The notes under the pieces were generated by a model. The model did not search any database and was not told the origin of the DNA. It saw nothing but the letters and a program-made list of their open reading frames with translations. The position numbers and the translations under genes were made by a program. 64,000 nt of DNA, taken from positions 1-64,000 of the forward strand of contig JARROJ010000005.1 in NCBI GenBank assembly GCA_037384065.1. Reading direction: 5' to 3'. This DNA comes from JABDPF01 sp037384065. Its GTDB lineage: Bacteria; Pseudomonadota; Gammaproteobacteria; Xanthomonadales; SZUA-36. Positions 19,350-28,025 of the stretch are shown one piece after another (position 1 is the first letter of the stretch; every line of letters begins with the position of its first letter).

Positions 19350-19594
19350 ACAACGTCACCCGAAAATGGCTCGTGCCACTGATCGCGTCGCTGGTGTTCG
19401 CCCTGGCGATGCCGTCGGACGCGTTCGCGAAAACCCGCGACGAAGCCGCGCGGCAGGCCGCCCGGCAGCACAACGCGGCCAAGATCCTGTCGGTCAAGAC
19501 CGTGCAGCAGGGCAAGAAGAAGGTGCACATCGTCAAGCTGCTCACCAAGGACGGCGTCGTGAAAACCGTGCGGGTACCCGACGACGGCCGTTAA
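19346..19594 (+). CDS. Small secreted basic protein, unknown function
   Basis: This 82-residue protein has a signal peptide ending at DAFA (about residue 28) and a 54-residue mature part that is strongly basic in its middle (VKTVQQGKKKVHIVKLLTKD) with a beta-rich tail. It is coupled by an ATGA overlap to dusA and ends 4 bases before the response-regulator gene. Small PepSY-like proteins are often encoded just upstream of PhoP/PhoQ-type pairs, where they may modulate the sensor. The resemblance here is loose and the role is unproven. The ATG at 19346 is chosen over one 15 bases upstream because of the coupling. Confidence 0.7.
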   Translation: MNNVTRKWLVPLIASLVFALAMPSDAFAKTRDEAARQAARQHNAAKILSVKTVQQGKKKVHIVKLLTKDGVVKTVRVPDDGR

Positions 19595-19598
19595 GCCG

Positions 19599-20279
19599 AT
19601 GCGAATCCTGTTGATCGAAGATGACCTGCGCCTGGTGGAATCGCTGGGCGAGCGCTTGCGGGAAGCCGGCTTCGCGCTGGATGTCTCCACGGACGGCGCC
19701 GAAGGCCTGTACGCCGGCGAGGAATTCCCGATCGACCTCGCCATCATCGATCTTGGCCTGCCGAAACTTTCCGGGCTCGATGTGATCCGCGCGTTGCGCG
19801 AGCGCGGCCGGGACTTTCCGATCCTGATCCTCACCGCGCGCTCCGACTGGCAGGACAAGGTGGCGGGGCTCGAAGCCGGCGCCGACGATTACCTGACCAA
19901 GCCGTTCCAGCCCGAGGAACTGATCGCCCGGGTCAACGCACTGCTGCGCCGGGCCGGCGGGCACGCCCGACCGAAGGTCGAGCTGGGCCCGGTGACGCTG
20001 GACCTGGCCGCCCAGCGCGTCTGGCGCGGCGACGAGGAAATCGAACTGACCAGCTACGAATACAAGGTGCTGAATTACCTCGTCATGCATCCCGGTGAAG
20101 TGGTGACGAAGACCGAGTTGTCCGAACACATCTACGAGGAAGACGCCGATCGCGACAGCAACGTGATCGAGGTGTTCATCGGCCGCCTGCGGCGCAAGCT
20201 GGACCCGGACGGCAGCCTGAATCCCATCGAGACCCTGCGCGGCAGGGGGTACCGGCTTGCCGTCGGCATCGCTCCGTAA
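19599..20279 (+). CDS. OmpR/PhoP-family response regulator
   Basis: The 226-residue protein has a receiver domain (residues 1-118) with the acidic pocket EDD, phosphoacceptor Asp51 in AIIDLGLPK, and switch residues LTAR and TKPF. A winged-helix DNA-binding domain (about 130-222) includes ELTSYEYKVLNYL and SNVIEVFIGRLRRKL. The sequence is PhoP-like. It is followed by its sensor kinase with a 23-base overlap, so both are made together. The target genes cannot be read from this window. Confidence 0.95.
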   Translation: MRILLIEDDLRLVESLGERLREAGFALDVSTDGAEGLYAGEEFPIDLAIIDLGLPKLSGLDVIRALRERGRDFPILILTARSDWQDKVAGLEAGADDYLTKPFQPEELIARVNALLRRAGGHARPKVELGPVTLDLAAQRVWRGDEEIELTSYEYKVLNYLVMHPGEVVTKTELSEHIYEEDADRDSNVIEVFIGRLRRKLDPDGSLNPIETLRGRGYRLAVGIAP

Positions 20280-21603
20280 CCGCGCGATCCTCGCCGCCGT
20301 GCCGGTGCTGGCGTTCGCGCTGGGTCTCGTCGGCATGGCGGTCGATGCCGCCAACGAGCGGGTCGCCGTGGCGGCCCTGCGCGATCGCATGGAAACCACC
20401 GTGTACGCCGTCCTCGCGGCGATGGAAGTCGCGGACGACGGCGCCTTCACCGTGGCCGGCGACTTCGCCGATCCGCGCCTGTTGCAGCCGGGCTCGGGCC
20501 TGTATGTCGAGGTGCAGGGCGCACGCGACCGCTGGCGCTCGCCGTCGTCACTGGGTCGGGCGTGGCCGGAGCTCGACGCGGTCATGGCCGGGCAGACCGT
20601 GTTCGCCGAACCGCCGGGCACGGGTGGCCATTACGTCTTCCGCTACGGCATCGGCTGGCAACGCGAGGACGGCGCCATCGAACCGTTCACGGTATCGGTG
20701 CTGGTGGATGCGGCGGAAATCGCGCGCCAGACCAGCGCCTTCCGCCAGGGGCTGTGGTTGTCGCTGCTTCTCGCGGCCGGCATCCTGGTCTTCGCCCAGG
20801 GCGTCATCCTGCTCTGGGTGTTCCGCCCCCTGCGGCGCGTGGCGCAGGATGTCGAGCGTATCGAGAGCGGCCAGGCCGAACGGCTGGCCGACGATTACCC
20901 GCGTGAACTCGAACCGCTGGCGCGTAACGTCAATCGCCTGCTGGCCACCGAGAAATCGAACCAGGAACGGATTCGCAACGCGCTGGATTCGCTGGCGCAC
21001 AGCCTGAAAACGCCGCTGGCGGTCATTCGCGCCAACCTGTCACGGGATGGCGCTGCGTCCGGGGATTCCGTGCAGGATGCCGTGGACGAGATGCAGCACC
21101 TGGTGGCGACGCGCCTGGAACGGGCTGGCCGCTCGGCGCGGCGCACCCTGGCCGCGCCCGTCGCGGTGCGCGGTCCGGTCCTGCGGGTCGTTCGATCGTT
21201 GCACAAAGTCCATTCTCAGAAAATGATCGAAGCGGACGTTACACTTGACGAAAGCCTGCGGTTCTACGGCGAGGAACGTGATTTGCTGGAACTCGCGGGC
21301 AACCTGCTCGACAACGCGTTCAAGTACGGGCGCTCGCGGGTTCGGGTCGGCGGCCGCGCGATCCGTTCGAAGAGCGCGCGTCCCGGCCTTGAACTCGTCA
21401 TCGAGGACGACGGTCCGGGGATCGATGCCGATCAGCGCGAGCGGCTGCTGCAGCGCGGCGTGCGGGGCGACGAGCGGGTCGAGGGCCACGGGCTCGGCCT
21501 GGCGATCGTGCGGGAACTGGTCGACGCCTACGGTGGCGCGCTGGACATCCGCGAAAGCGATCTGGGCGGCGCGCGCGTGGCGGTCACGATTCCGCCGGGA
21601 TAA
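20257..21603 (+). CDS. PhoQ-like sensor histidine kinase
   Basis: This 448-residue membrane kinase has helices at about 10-30 and 166-189 flanking a roughly 135-residue periplasmic sensor. A HAMP-type linker follows, then a dimerisation helix with His248 in DSLAHSLKTPLAVI, and the ATPase boxes ELAGNLLDNAFKYG, EDDGPGI and GHGLGLAIV. The HSLKTPL sequence is typical of the PhoQ subgroup. Translation begins at a TTG inside the regulator gene, preceded by AGGGGG. The ligand is unknown; divalent cations or cationic peptides are the precedents. Confidence 0.93.
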   Translation: MPSASLRNRAILAAVPVLAFALGLVGMAVDAANERVAVAALRDRMETTVYAVLAAMEVADDGAFTVAGDFADPRLLQPGSGLYVEVQGARDRWRSPSSLGRAWPELDAVMAGQTVFAEPPGTGGHYVFRYGIGWQREDGAIEPFTVSVLVDAAEIARQTSAFRQGLWLSLLLAAGILVFAQGVILLWVFRPLRRVAQDVERIESGQAERLADDYPRELEPLARNVNRLLATEKSNQERIRNALDSLAHSLKTPLAVIRANLSRDGAASGDSVQDAVDEMQHLVATRLERAGRSARRTLAAPVAVRGPVLRVVRSLHKVHSQKMIEADVTLDESLRFYGEERDLLELAGNLLDNAFKYGRSRVRVGGRAIRSKSARPGLELVIEDDGPGIDADQRERLLQRGVRGDERVEGHGLGLAIVRELVDAYGGALDIRESDLGGARVAVTIPPG

Positions 21604-21620
21604 CGGACGGCGCGGATTCG

Positions 21621-22463
21621 ATGAACCGGGTTCCGGCCAACGAAAACGGGGATAGCGTCATCGCTCAGAAAAACACGATCAGAGACCTTCTCGAAATCAT
21701 GGCCCGCCTGCGCGACCCGGAGACGGGTTGCCCGTGGGACGTCGAGCAGGATTTTTCCACCATCGCCCCGTACACCATCGAGGAGGCCTACGAGGTCGCG
21801 GATGCGATCGAACAGGGCGACCTCGACGGGCTGAAGGACGAACTGGGCGACCTGTTGTTCCAGGTCGTGTTCCACGCGCGCATGGCCGAGGAGCGCGAGG
21901 CATTCGACTTCGGCGACGTGGTGACGGCCGTCTGCGAAAAGATGCGGCGCCGCCATCCGCATGTCTTCGCGCGCGAGGCGCGCCACGCGGACCTGGACGC
22001 CGAGGGTCAGCGCGCCGCGTGGGAGCGGCACAAGGATCGCGAGCGCGCCGGCGACGCGGCGAGCAGCCTGCTCGATCACGTTCCGCGGGGGCTGGCCGAG
22101 TTGCAGCGTTCGGTGAAGCTTCAGAAACGCGCCGCGAAAGTCGGCTTCGACTGGGGCGCGCCGGAACCCGTGCTGGACAAGCTGGCCGAGGAAACCGAGG
22201 AGTTGCACGAAGCGATGGCCTCCGGCGACCGTGCGCGCACGGAGGACGAACTGGGCGACCTGTTGTTCGTGCTGACCAACCTGGCCCGGCAACTGGACAT
22301 CGACCCGGCGCGGGCCCTGCGCGGGGCCAACGCCAAGTTCGAACGGCGTTTTCGCGCGGTCGAACGCGCGGCCGGCAGCCGCGCCGCACTCGATGCGATG
22401 CCACTGGACGACATGGAGGCCCTGTGGCAACGGGCCAAGCGCGAGGAGGCAAAAGATTCATGA
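21621..22463 (+). CDS. mazG: Nucleoside triphosphate pyrophosphohydrolase MazG
   Basis: MazG hydrolyses (d)NTPs to monophosphates and pyrophosphate, clearing abnormal nucleotides. The 280-residue protein carries two MazG repeats. The first contains MARLRDPETGCPWD, EEAYEVADAIE and DELGDLLFQVVFHARMAEE. The second contains VLDKLAEETEELHEA and ELGDLLFVLTNLAR. The N-terminus has about 15 extra residues compared with E. coli, with no internal start to remove them. Its stop overlaps the rmuC start (ATGA). Confidence 0.94.
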   Translation: MNRVPANENGDSVIAQKNTIRDLLEIMARLRDPETGCPWDVEQDFSTIAPYTIEEAYEVADAIEQGDLDGLKDELGDLLFQVVFHARMAEEREAFDFGDVVTAVCEKMRRRHPHVFAREARHADLDAEGQRAAWERHKDRERAGDAASSLLDHVPRGLAELQRSVKLQKRAAKVGFDWGAPEPVLDKLAEETEELHEAMASGDRARTEDELGDLLFVLTNLARQLDIDPARALRGANAKFERRFRAVERAAGSRAALDAMPLDDMEALWQRAKREEAKDS

Positions 22464-23791
22464 ACGACTGGCTGTTGCGACAGGGCGTCGATTCGCCCCA
22501 GCTCGGCCTGCTGCTGGGTCTGCTGATCGGTTTGCTGCTGACCGTCGTGTTCTCGTGGTGGCTGTCGCGGCGCGCCGCCCGCGCGGCGGAAGCTCGCGCG
22601 CACGTCGTCACCGAGACCCTGCAGCAGAAGCTCGAGACGACGCACGCCGACCTCGCCGAAGCCGAGAAAGCGGCCGCGGTGCTGCGCGCGCGCAACGAGG
22701 ACGAGGCGCGTCATTTCAAGGACCAGATCGCCCGGCTCGAGCAGGCCGAGCAGCGGCTGGCGGAAAACTTCGAACGCCTTGCCGGCCGCATCTTCGAGGA
22801 ACGCAGCGAGAAGCTGTCCAGCCTGAACACCCGGCAGCTCGATGCGGTTCTCAAGCCGCTGGCCGAGAAGCTGACCGAGTTCCGGGCGACCGTGGAAACC
22901 TCGCATCGCGCCGAAACCGCGCAGCACGAAGTGATGAAAGCCAAGCTCGGCGAACTGGAAAAACTCAACGAGCGCCTGCACGAGGATGCGACCAACCTGT
23001 CACGCGCCCTGACCGGTAACGTCAAGGCGCAGGGCAACTGGGGCGAGCAACAGCTCGAACGGCTGCTTGAGTTGTCCGGACTGCGCAAGGGACAGGAATA
23101 CTCGACGCAGTACTCGGTGACCACCGAGGGCGGTCAGCGCGTGCAACCCGACCTGGTCCTGCATCTGCCCGAGGGCAAGTCGATCGTGCTGGATTCCAAG
23201 GTGTCGCTGGTCGCCTGGACGCGCTACCAGGCGGCCGACGACGACGCCGAACGGCAGGCGGCGCTGGCCGAGCATATCGCTTCGCTCAAGCAGCACATCC
23301 GCGGCCTCGGCGAAAAGCGCTACGCGGAAATCCCGGAGCTCGATTCGCTGGATTTCGTGCTGATGTTCGTGCCGATCGAATCCGCCCTGATCGCGGCGCT
23401 GCAGGCCGATCCCGCCCTGGCCGAGTTCGCGTTGCGCAACAAGGTGGCGCTGCTCTCGCCGACCAATTTCCTGGCGACGATGCGAACGGTCGGTTCGGTG
23501 TGGGCCGTGCACCGCCAGAACAGCAACGCCCAGGAAATCGCCCGGCGCGCCGGTCTGCTGTACGACAAGTTCGCCGGTTTCGTCGAAAACCTGCAACAGG
23601 TCGGCGAGCGCCTGCGCCAGGCGCGGGAGAGCTACGAGGCCGCTTTCGGCCAGCTGTCGACCGGCGCCGGCAACCTGTTGCGGCAGACCGAAATGTTGCG
23701 TGAACTGGGGGCTCGGAACACCAAGTCGCTGGATACCGCTGCCGTGCGCGACGCCGATCCGGAAGACGAGCCCCAAGCACGCGACGACTGA
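22460..23791 (+). CDS. rmuC: DNA recombination protein RmuC
   Basis: This 443-residue protein has an N-terminal membrane helix (about 16-36), a coiled coil (about 45-165) and a RmuC nuclease-like domain (about 175-400). Family blocks are NVKAQGNWGEQQLERLLELSG, QPDLVLHLPEGKSIVLDSKV, FVLMFVPIESAL, and LLSPTNFLATMRTVGSVW. RmuC limits inversion at short repeats in E. coli. The ATG overlaps the mazG stop with GAGGAGG shortly upstream. A longer in-frame form runs back through mazG and is rejected. Confidence 0.94.
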   Translation: MNDWLLRQGVDSPQLGLLLGLLIGLLLTVVFSWWLSRRAARAAEARAHVVTETLQQKLETTHADLAEAEKAAAVLRARNEDEARHFKDQIARLEQAEQRLAENFERLAGRIFEERSEKLSSLNTRQLDAVLKPLAEKLTEFRATVETSHRAETAQHEVMKAKLGELEKLNERLHEDATNLSRALTGNVKAQGNWGEQQLERLLELSGLRKGQEYSTQYSVTTEGGQRVQPDLVLHLPEGKSIVLDSKVSLVAWTRYQAADDDAERQAALAEHIASLKQHIRGLGEKRYAEIPELDSLDFVLMFVPIESALIAALQADPALAEFALRNKVALLSPTNFLATMRTVGSVWAVHRQNSNAQEIARRAGLLYDKFAGFVENLQQVGERLRQARESYEAAFGQLSTGAGNLLRQTEMLRELGARNTKSLDTAAVRDADPEDEPQARDD

Positions 23792-23916
23792 CCGCAATGG
23801 CGGGTCCGGCGCGTGAAGGACCGGCCGCGCCGGCGGAGTCTCGCGGTGCGGGTGTCTTGACACGGTCGGCCGAACAGCGTAGAAAATAACGCGGTAACAC
23901 AGGGCGTTAGGACCAG

Positions 23917-23943
23917 CAGATCGACAGGACGTCGATCTGTTTT
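23917..23943 (+). terminator. Rho-independent terminator downstream of rmuC
   Basis: CAGATCGAC (23917-23925) and GTCGATCTG (23931-23939) form a perfect 9-base-pair stem with a 5-base loop, followed by TTTTGGTTT. It lies about 125 bases after the rmuC stop and before the convergent prmC end. It is T-rich only on the plus-strand side, so it ends the dusA-rmuC direction. Confidence 0.7.
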
Positions 23944-23993
23944 GGTTTCCGGCCTTAAAAAATTACACCGCCGGCCCCTGCAGGCCGATCCGC

Positions 23994-24830
23994 TCAGACC
24001 GCGGGGCGCCGCCCCGACGTGACCCGTTCGCGGCCTTCCAGGTCGGTGCGCGTCGCGACCTCCTCGTAGCCCAGTTTCTCCAGTACCGCCCGGGCTGCGG
24101 GCCCCTGCTCGAAGCCGTGTTCGAACACGAGCCAGCCACCCGCCTCCAGCAGCGTCATCGCCTGGCGGGCGATGGCGCGGATCGCCGCGAGACCGTCGGC
24201 GCCCGGCGTCAGCGCTGCGCGCGGTTCGAAGCGGCAGTCGCCCTGATCCAGGTGGGGGTCGCCCCGTTCGACGTAGGGCGGGTTGCTGGCGATCAGGCGG
24301 AATGCCCCCGCGAGCGGCGCGCACCAGGAACCGTGGTGAAAGTGGACCCGGCCGGGCAGCAGGCGTTCTGCATTGGTTCGCGCGACCGCCAGCGCGGCGG
24401 CGCTGAGTTCGGTGGCGTGCACCTCGCACGCGGGCCGCTCGGCGGCGATCGCCAGCGCCACGGCGCCGCTGCCGGTGCCGAGATCGGCGATCCGGCAGGT
24501 CGCGTCGGCGGGGATCCGTTCCAGCACCGTCTCCACCAGCAGTTCGGTTTCCGGCCGGGGAATCAGAACGTCGGGGGTCACCGTCAGTTCCATCGACCAG
24601 AATTCGCGCACGCCGGTCAGGTAGGCGATGGGCGCGCCTTCGGCGCGGCGTTGCAGCAGCGCACGGTAGCGCGCTGTGTCCGCCCCGGTCACGACGGCCT
24701 CCGGGTTGGCGTAGAACCAGGCCCGGTCATGGCCGAGGACGTGACCCAGCAGAATCGTGGCTTCCAGCGCCGGCAGGTCCGTGTCCGCCAGCGCCTGCCG
24801 GCCCTCCGCGAGTAACTGGCGGACGTTCAT
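23994..24830 (-). CDS. prmC: Peptide chain release factor N5-glutamine methyltransferase
   Basis: PrmC methylates the GGQ glutamine of release factors RF1 and RF2. The 278-residue protein has the N-terminal helical domain followed by the methyltransferase fold. Motifs are IPRPETELLVE, ADLGTGSGAVALAIA (AdoMet binding) and the catalytic SNPPYV. The usual neighbour prfA is absent; instead prmC sits 6 bases after the RND pump gene and is likely cotranscribed with it. Confidence 0.94.
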   Translation of the reverse strand: MNVRQLLAEGRQALADTDLPALEATILLGHVLGHDRAWFYANPEAVVTGADTARYRALLQRRAEGAPIAYLTGVREFWSMELTVTPDVLIPRPETELLVETVLERIPADATCRIADLGTGSGAVALAIAAERPACEVHATELSAAALAVARTNAERLLPGRVHFHHGSWCAPLAGAFRLIASNPPYVERGDPHLDQGDCRFEPRAALTPGADGLAAIRAIARQAMTLLEAGGWLVFEHGFEQGPAARAVLEKLGYEEVATRTDLEGRERVTSGRRPAV

Positions 24831-24836
24831 CCGGTC

Positions 24837-27800
24837 TCAGCCGTCGTCCCCGATCGATTCGCGCCGCACGACGCCCTTGCGCATCCCGGAGGCGGTCCGG
24901 CCGGGCAGAACGTGGCTCCAGGCCTCGCGCCACCACGACTTGAAATCGTCCAGGATGATGTACAGCGAGGGGATGAGGAACAACGTGATCACCGTCGCGA
25001 ACAGAATACCGAAGGCCAGCGAGGCGGCCATCGGGATGACGATCTGCGCCTGCAGGCTGGTTTCCAGGACGATCGGGATGAGCCCGAAGAACGTCGTCAG
25101 CGAGGTCAGCAGGATCGCCCGGAATCGCTTGCGCGCGGCGTCGGTCACCGCCTGTGCCAGCGGCACGCCCATGCGTCGTTCCCGGTTCACGAAATCGACC
25201 AGGATCAGGCTGTCGTTCACGACCACGCCGGCCAGCGCGATGATGCCGAAGAAGCTCAGCATGCTGACCGGGATGCCCAGCAGCAGGTGACCGAGCAATG
25301 CGCCGATCGTGCCGAAAGGAATGACCGACATGATGATCAGCGGTTGCGCGTAGCTGCGCAGCGGAATCGCCATCAGCGCATAGATCAGGAACAGGGCGAA
25401 CAGCGCGCCCCTGACCAGGTCATGCTGCACTTCCTGCTGGCTCTGGCTGGCGCCGCTGAGTCGATGCCGGACGCCCGGATGGCCGGCCAGCACCTCGGGC
25501 AGTTCCTTGTTCAGGATATCGGCCGTGATCTTGCCGGGTTCGTAATTTTCCTTGTCGACCTCCGCGGAAATCTGCACCGCGCGTTCGCGGTCGAAGCGCT
25601 GGATGGTGGTCGGACTCTCGGACATCTCGACCTCGGCGACCGCGTGGAACGGGACCTGGCCGCCGCCCGGTGTGCGGATGCGCATGTTGTCGAGGTAGCC
25701 GACCGAGTCGCGCTCGTCGCGCGGGAAGCGAACCATGACCCGCACCTCGTCCTGGCCGCGCTGCACGCGCTGGACCTCTTCGCCGTAAAACCCGGCGCGC
25801 ACCTGGCGCGCCAGGTCGACCAGGTTCAGGCCGAGGGCTTCCGCCTCGGGCTTGATGTTCAGCTTGATCTCGGGCAGGCCGCGTTCAAAGGAATTGCGGA
25901 CGTCATAGACGCCTTCGTAGCGGCGGATGCGCTGCTCGAGTTCGCTCGCCGCGCGCCCGACCTCCTCGATGTTGGTGCCGATCAGCTGCAGCGAGACGGC
26001 CGCGCCACCGCCCGGACCGGACGCCCCTTCGAAGCCGAGCGTCTTGACGCCGGGAATGGTGCCGACTTCGTCGCGCCAGCGCCGCAGGACTTCCGGCCCG
26101 GTGATCACGTCGTCGTTTTCCTTGACCAGTTCGGTGATGATCTGGCCGGAGGTGTCGCCGGTGGCGAACGACATCACGCTGGTCACGACGGAGCCCGGAT
26201 CGAGGCCCTGTTCCTCGCTGACCTTCCGGTCCAGGACCCACAGGGCGTCCTGGATCTGGCGCAGGGCGTCGTGGGTCTTCTCGGGCGGCGTGCCTTCGGT
26301 CATCTGTACTTCGACCTGCAGGAAGTCCGAGGTCATGTCCGGGAAAAACACGAACCGCAGGATGCCGCCGGCCAGCAGGCCGATCGACAGGATCAGCATG
26401 GAAACGAAGATCGACAGCGTCAGGTAACGGTGCTCCAGCGCCTTGCTCAGGAACGGCGCGTAATGGTTGTCGACGACGTGATGCAACCCTTCGCTGAAAA
26501 ACCGCTGGAAACGGATGAACTGGTTGTGGGTGTCCTTCTCGTAGTGACGGACCTTCATGTGCGCGAGATGGGCCGGCAGGATCAGCTTGGATTCGACCAG
26601 CGAGAACGTCAGGCACAGGATCACGACCCAGCCGATCGCGGCGAAGAACTGCCCCGAGATGCCGGTGACCAGGAGGATCGGCAGGAAGGCGGCGATGGTC
26701 GTCAGCACGCCGAAGGTCGCGGGCACGGCGACCTTGAGTACGCCTTCGACGATGTTGTCGACCGAGTGCCCCTTCGCGCGCATGTTGGTATAGGCGCTCT
26801 CGCCGATCACGATGGCGTCGTCGACCACGATGCCCAGCACCAGGATGAAGCCGAACAGGCTCAGCATGTTGACGGTCACGTCGACCGTGGGCATCAGGAA
26901 GAAGGCGCCCATGAAGGCGATCGGCAGGCCGACCATGACCCAGAACGCGAGTTTCAGGCGCAGAAACAGGGCCAGCGTCAGAAACACGAGGGCCGCGCCC
27001 ATGATCAGGTTCTTGACCATCATGTCCAGGCGGCCTTTGAGGTAGTAGGACACGTCCGCCCACGCCGCCATGCTGACATTTTCGGGCAGGTTGGCGGTCT
27101 TGGCGTCGACGTATTCGTGCACGCTGGCCGAAATGTCGAGTTCGCTCTGGTTGCCGACGGACATGACCCGGATCGTGATGGCGGGTTTGCCGTTGTACTC
27201 GGCGAAACGGTCGGTCTCGACGAACGCGTCGCGAATGTGCGCGATGTCGTTGAGCCGCACCCGCGTGCCGTCCGGGTTGGTGCGCACCACGATGTCCTCG
27301 AAATCGCGCCCGACATAGGCCTGGCCCTTCGTGCGCACCAGGATGTCGCCCGAGTCGGACCGGATGGCGCCGGCCGACAGGTCCAGCGAGCCGCGCCGGA
27401 TCGCCTGGGCCACCTCGGCCAGGGTCATGCCGTATTCCTGCAGCGTGAATTCGCTCACCTCGATGCTGATCTCGTACGGACGGGAGCCCAGGATCTCCGC
27501 CCGGGTGACCCCGGGCAGGGTCACGATCTCGTTGCGGACCTGCTTGGCGTATTCCTTGAGCGTGCGTTCGGTCACGTCGCCGTACACGGTGACCATGACC
27601 ACCTGCTGCTGGAACTGGGTGCGTGAGATGGTCGGTTTCTCGGTGTTTTCCGGAAAGGTCGAGATCGCATCCACGCGGTTCTTGATCTCGTCCATCACCT
27701 CGGTCACTTCGTAATCGGCGTTCACCTCGACATTGACGCGGCCGAAGCCCCGGCCCGCCGTGGAGATGATTTCCTCGATCCCCTCGATGTCCTGGATCGC

Positions 27801-28025
27801 CTCCTCGATCTTGACCACGACGCCTTCCTCGGCGTCCAGCGGAGAGGCGCCCAGGAACGGCACGTTGATCGTGACGAAATTGGTTTCGATACGCGGCTGG
27901 ATCTCTTTCTTGATCGTGAACACGGTGTACAACCCGCCCGCCAGCAGAATCGCCATCAGCAGGTTGGCGGCGACCGCGTTGCGGGCGAACCAGGAGATCA
28001 ATCCGGCATAGGGTCCCCGGTCCAT
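24837..28025 (-). CDS. RND-family efflux transporter permease
   Basis: This 1062-residue inner-membrane protein has the AcrB/MexB-type layout: 12 membrane helices with two large periplasmic loops. The N-terminal segment reads ISWFARNAVAANLLMAIL, and the proton-relay aspartates lie in GIVVDDAIVIGE in helix 4. A second repeat carries FFGIIALAGVVVNDSLILVD. It belongs to the heavy-metal-independent, HAE1-like group of uncharacterised pumps. The ATG at 28025 overlaps the adaptor gene's TGA by one base; a GTG one codon earlier is possible. No outer-membrane channel gene is adjacent, so a shared TolC is expected. The substrate is unknown. Confidence 0.93.
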   Translation of the reverse strand: MDRGPYAGLISWFARNAVAANLLMAILLAGGLYTVFTIKKEIQPRIETNFVTINVPFLGASPLDAEEGVVVKIEEAIQDIEGIEEIISTAGRGFGRVNVEVNADYEVTEVMDEIKNRVDAISTFPENTEKPTISRTQFQQQVVMVTVYGDVTERTLKEYAKQVRNEIVTLPGVTRAEILGSRPYEISIEVSEFTLQEYGMTLAEVAQAIRRGSLDLSAGAIRSDSGDILVRTKGQAYVGRDFEDIVVRTNPDGTRVRLNDIAHIRDAFVETDRFAEYNGKPAITIRVMSVGNQSELDISASVHEYVDAKTANLPENVSMAAWADVSYYLKGRLDMMVKNLIMGAALVFLTLALFLRLKLAFWVMVGLPIAFMGAFFLMPTVDVTVNMLSLFGFILVLGIVVDDAIVIGESAYTNMRAKGHSVDNIVEGVLKVAVPATFGVLTTIAAFLPILLVTGISGQFFAAIGWVVILCLTFSLVESKLILPAHLAHMKVRHYEKDTHNQFIRFQRFFSEGLHHVVDNHYAPFLSKALEHRYLTLSIFVSMLILSIGLLAGGILRFVFFPDMTSDFLQVEVQMTEGTPPEKTHDALRQIQDALWVLDRKVSEEQGLDPGSVVTSVMSFATGDTSGQIITELVKENDDVITGPEVLRRWRDEVGTIPGVKTLGFEGASGPGGGAAVSLQLIGTNIEEVGRAASELEQRIRRYEGVYDVRNSFERGLPEIKLNIKPEAEALGLNLVDLARQVRAGFYGEEVQRVQRGQDEVRVMVRFPRDERDSVGYLDNMRIRTPGGGQVPFHAVAEVEMSESPTTIQRFDRERAVQISAEVDKENYEPGKITADILNKELPEVLAGHPGVRHRLSGASQSQQEVQHDLVRGALFALFLIYALMAIPLRSYAQPLIIMSVIPFGTIGALLGHLLLGIPVSMLSFFGIIALAGVVVNDSLILVDFVNRERRMGVPLAQAVTDAARKRFRAILLTSLTTFFGLIPIVLETSLQAQIVIPMAASLAFGILFATVITLFLIPSLYIILDDFKSWWREAWSHVLPGRTASGMRKGVVRRESIGDDG

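Noticed and set aside
24912..27626. A 904-codon plus-strand frame
   Set aside because: It is antisense to the RND pump, low in hydrophobic residues and without recognisable motifs.
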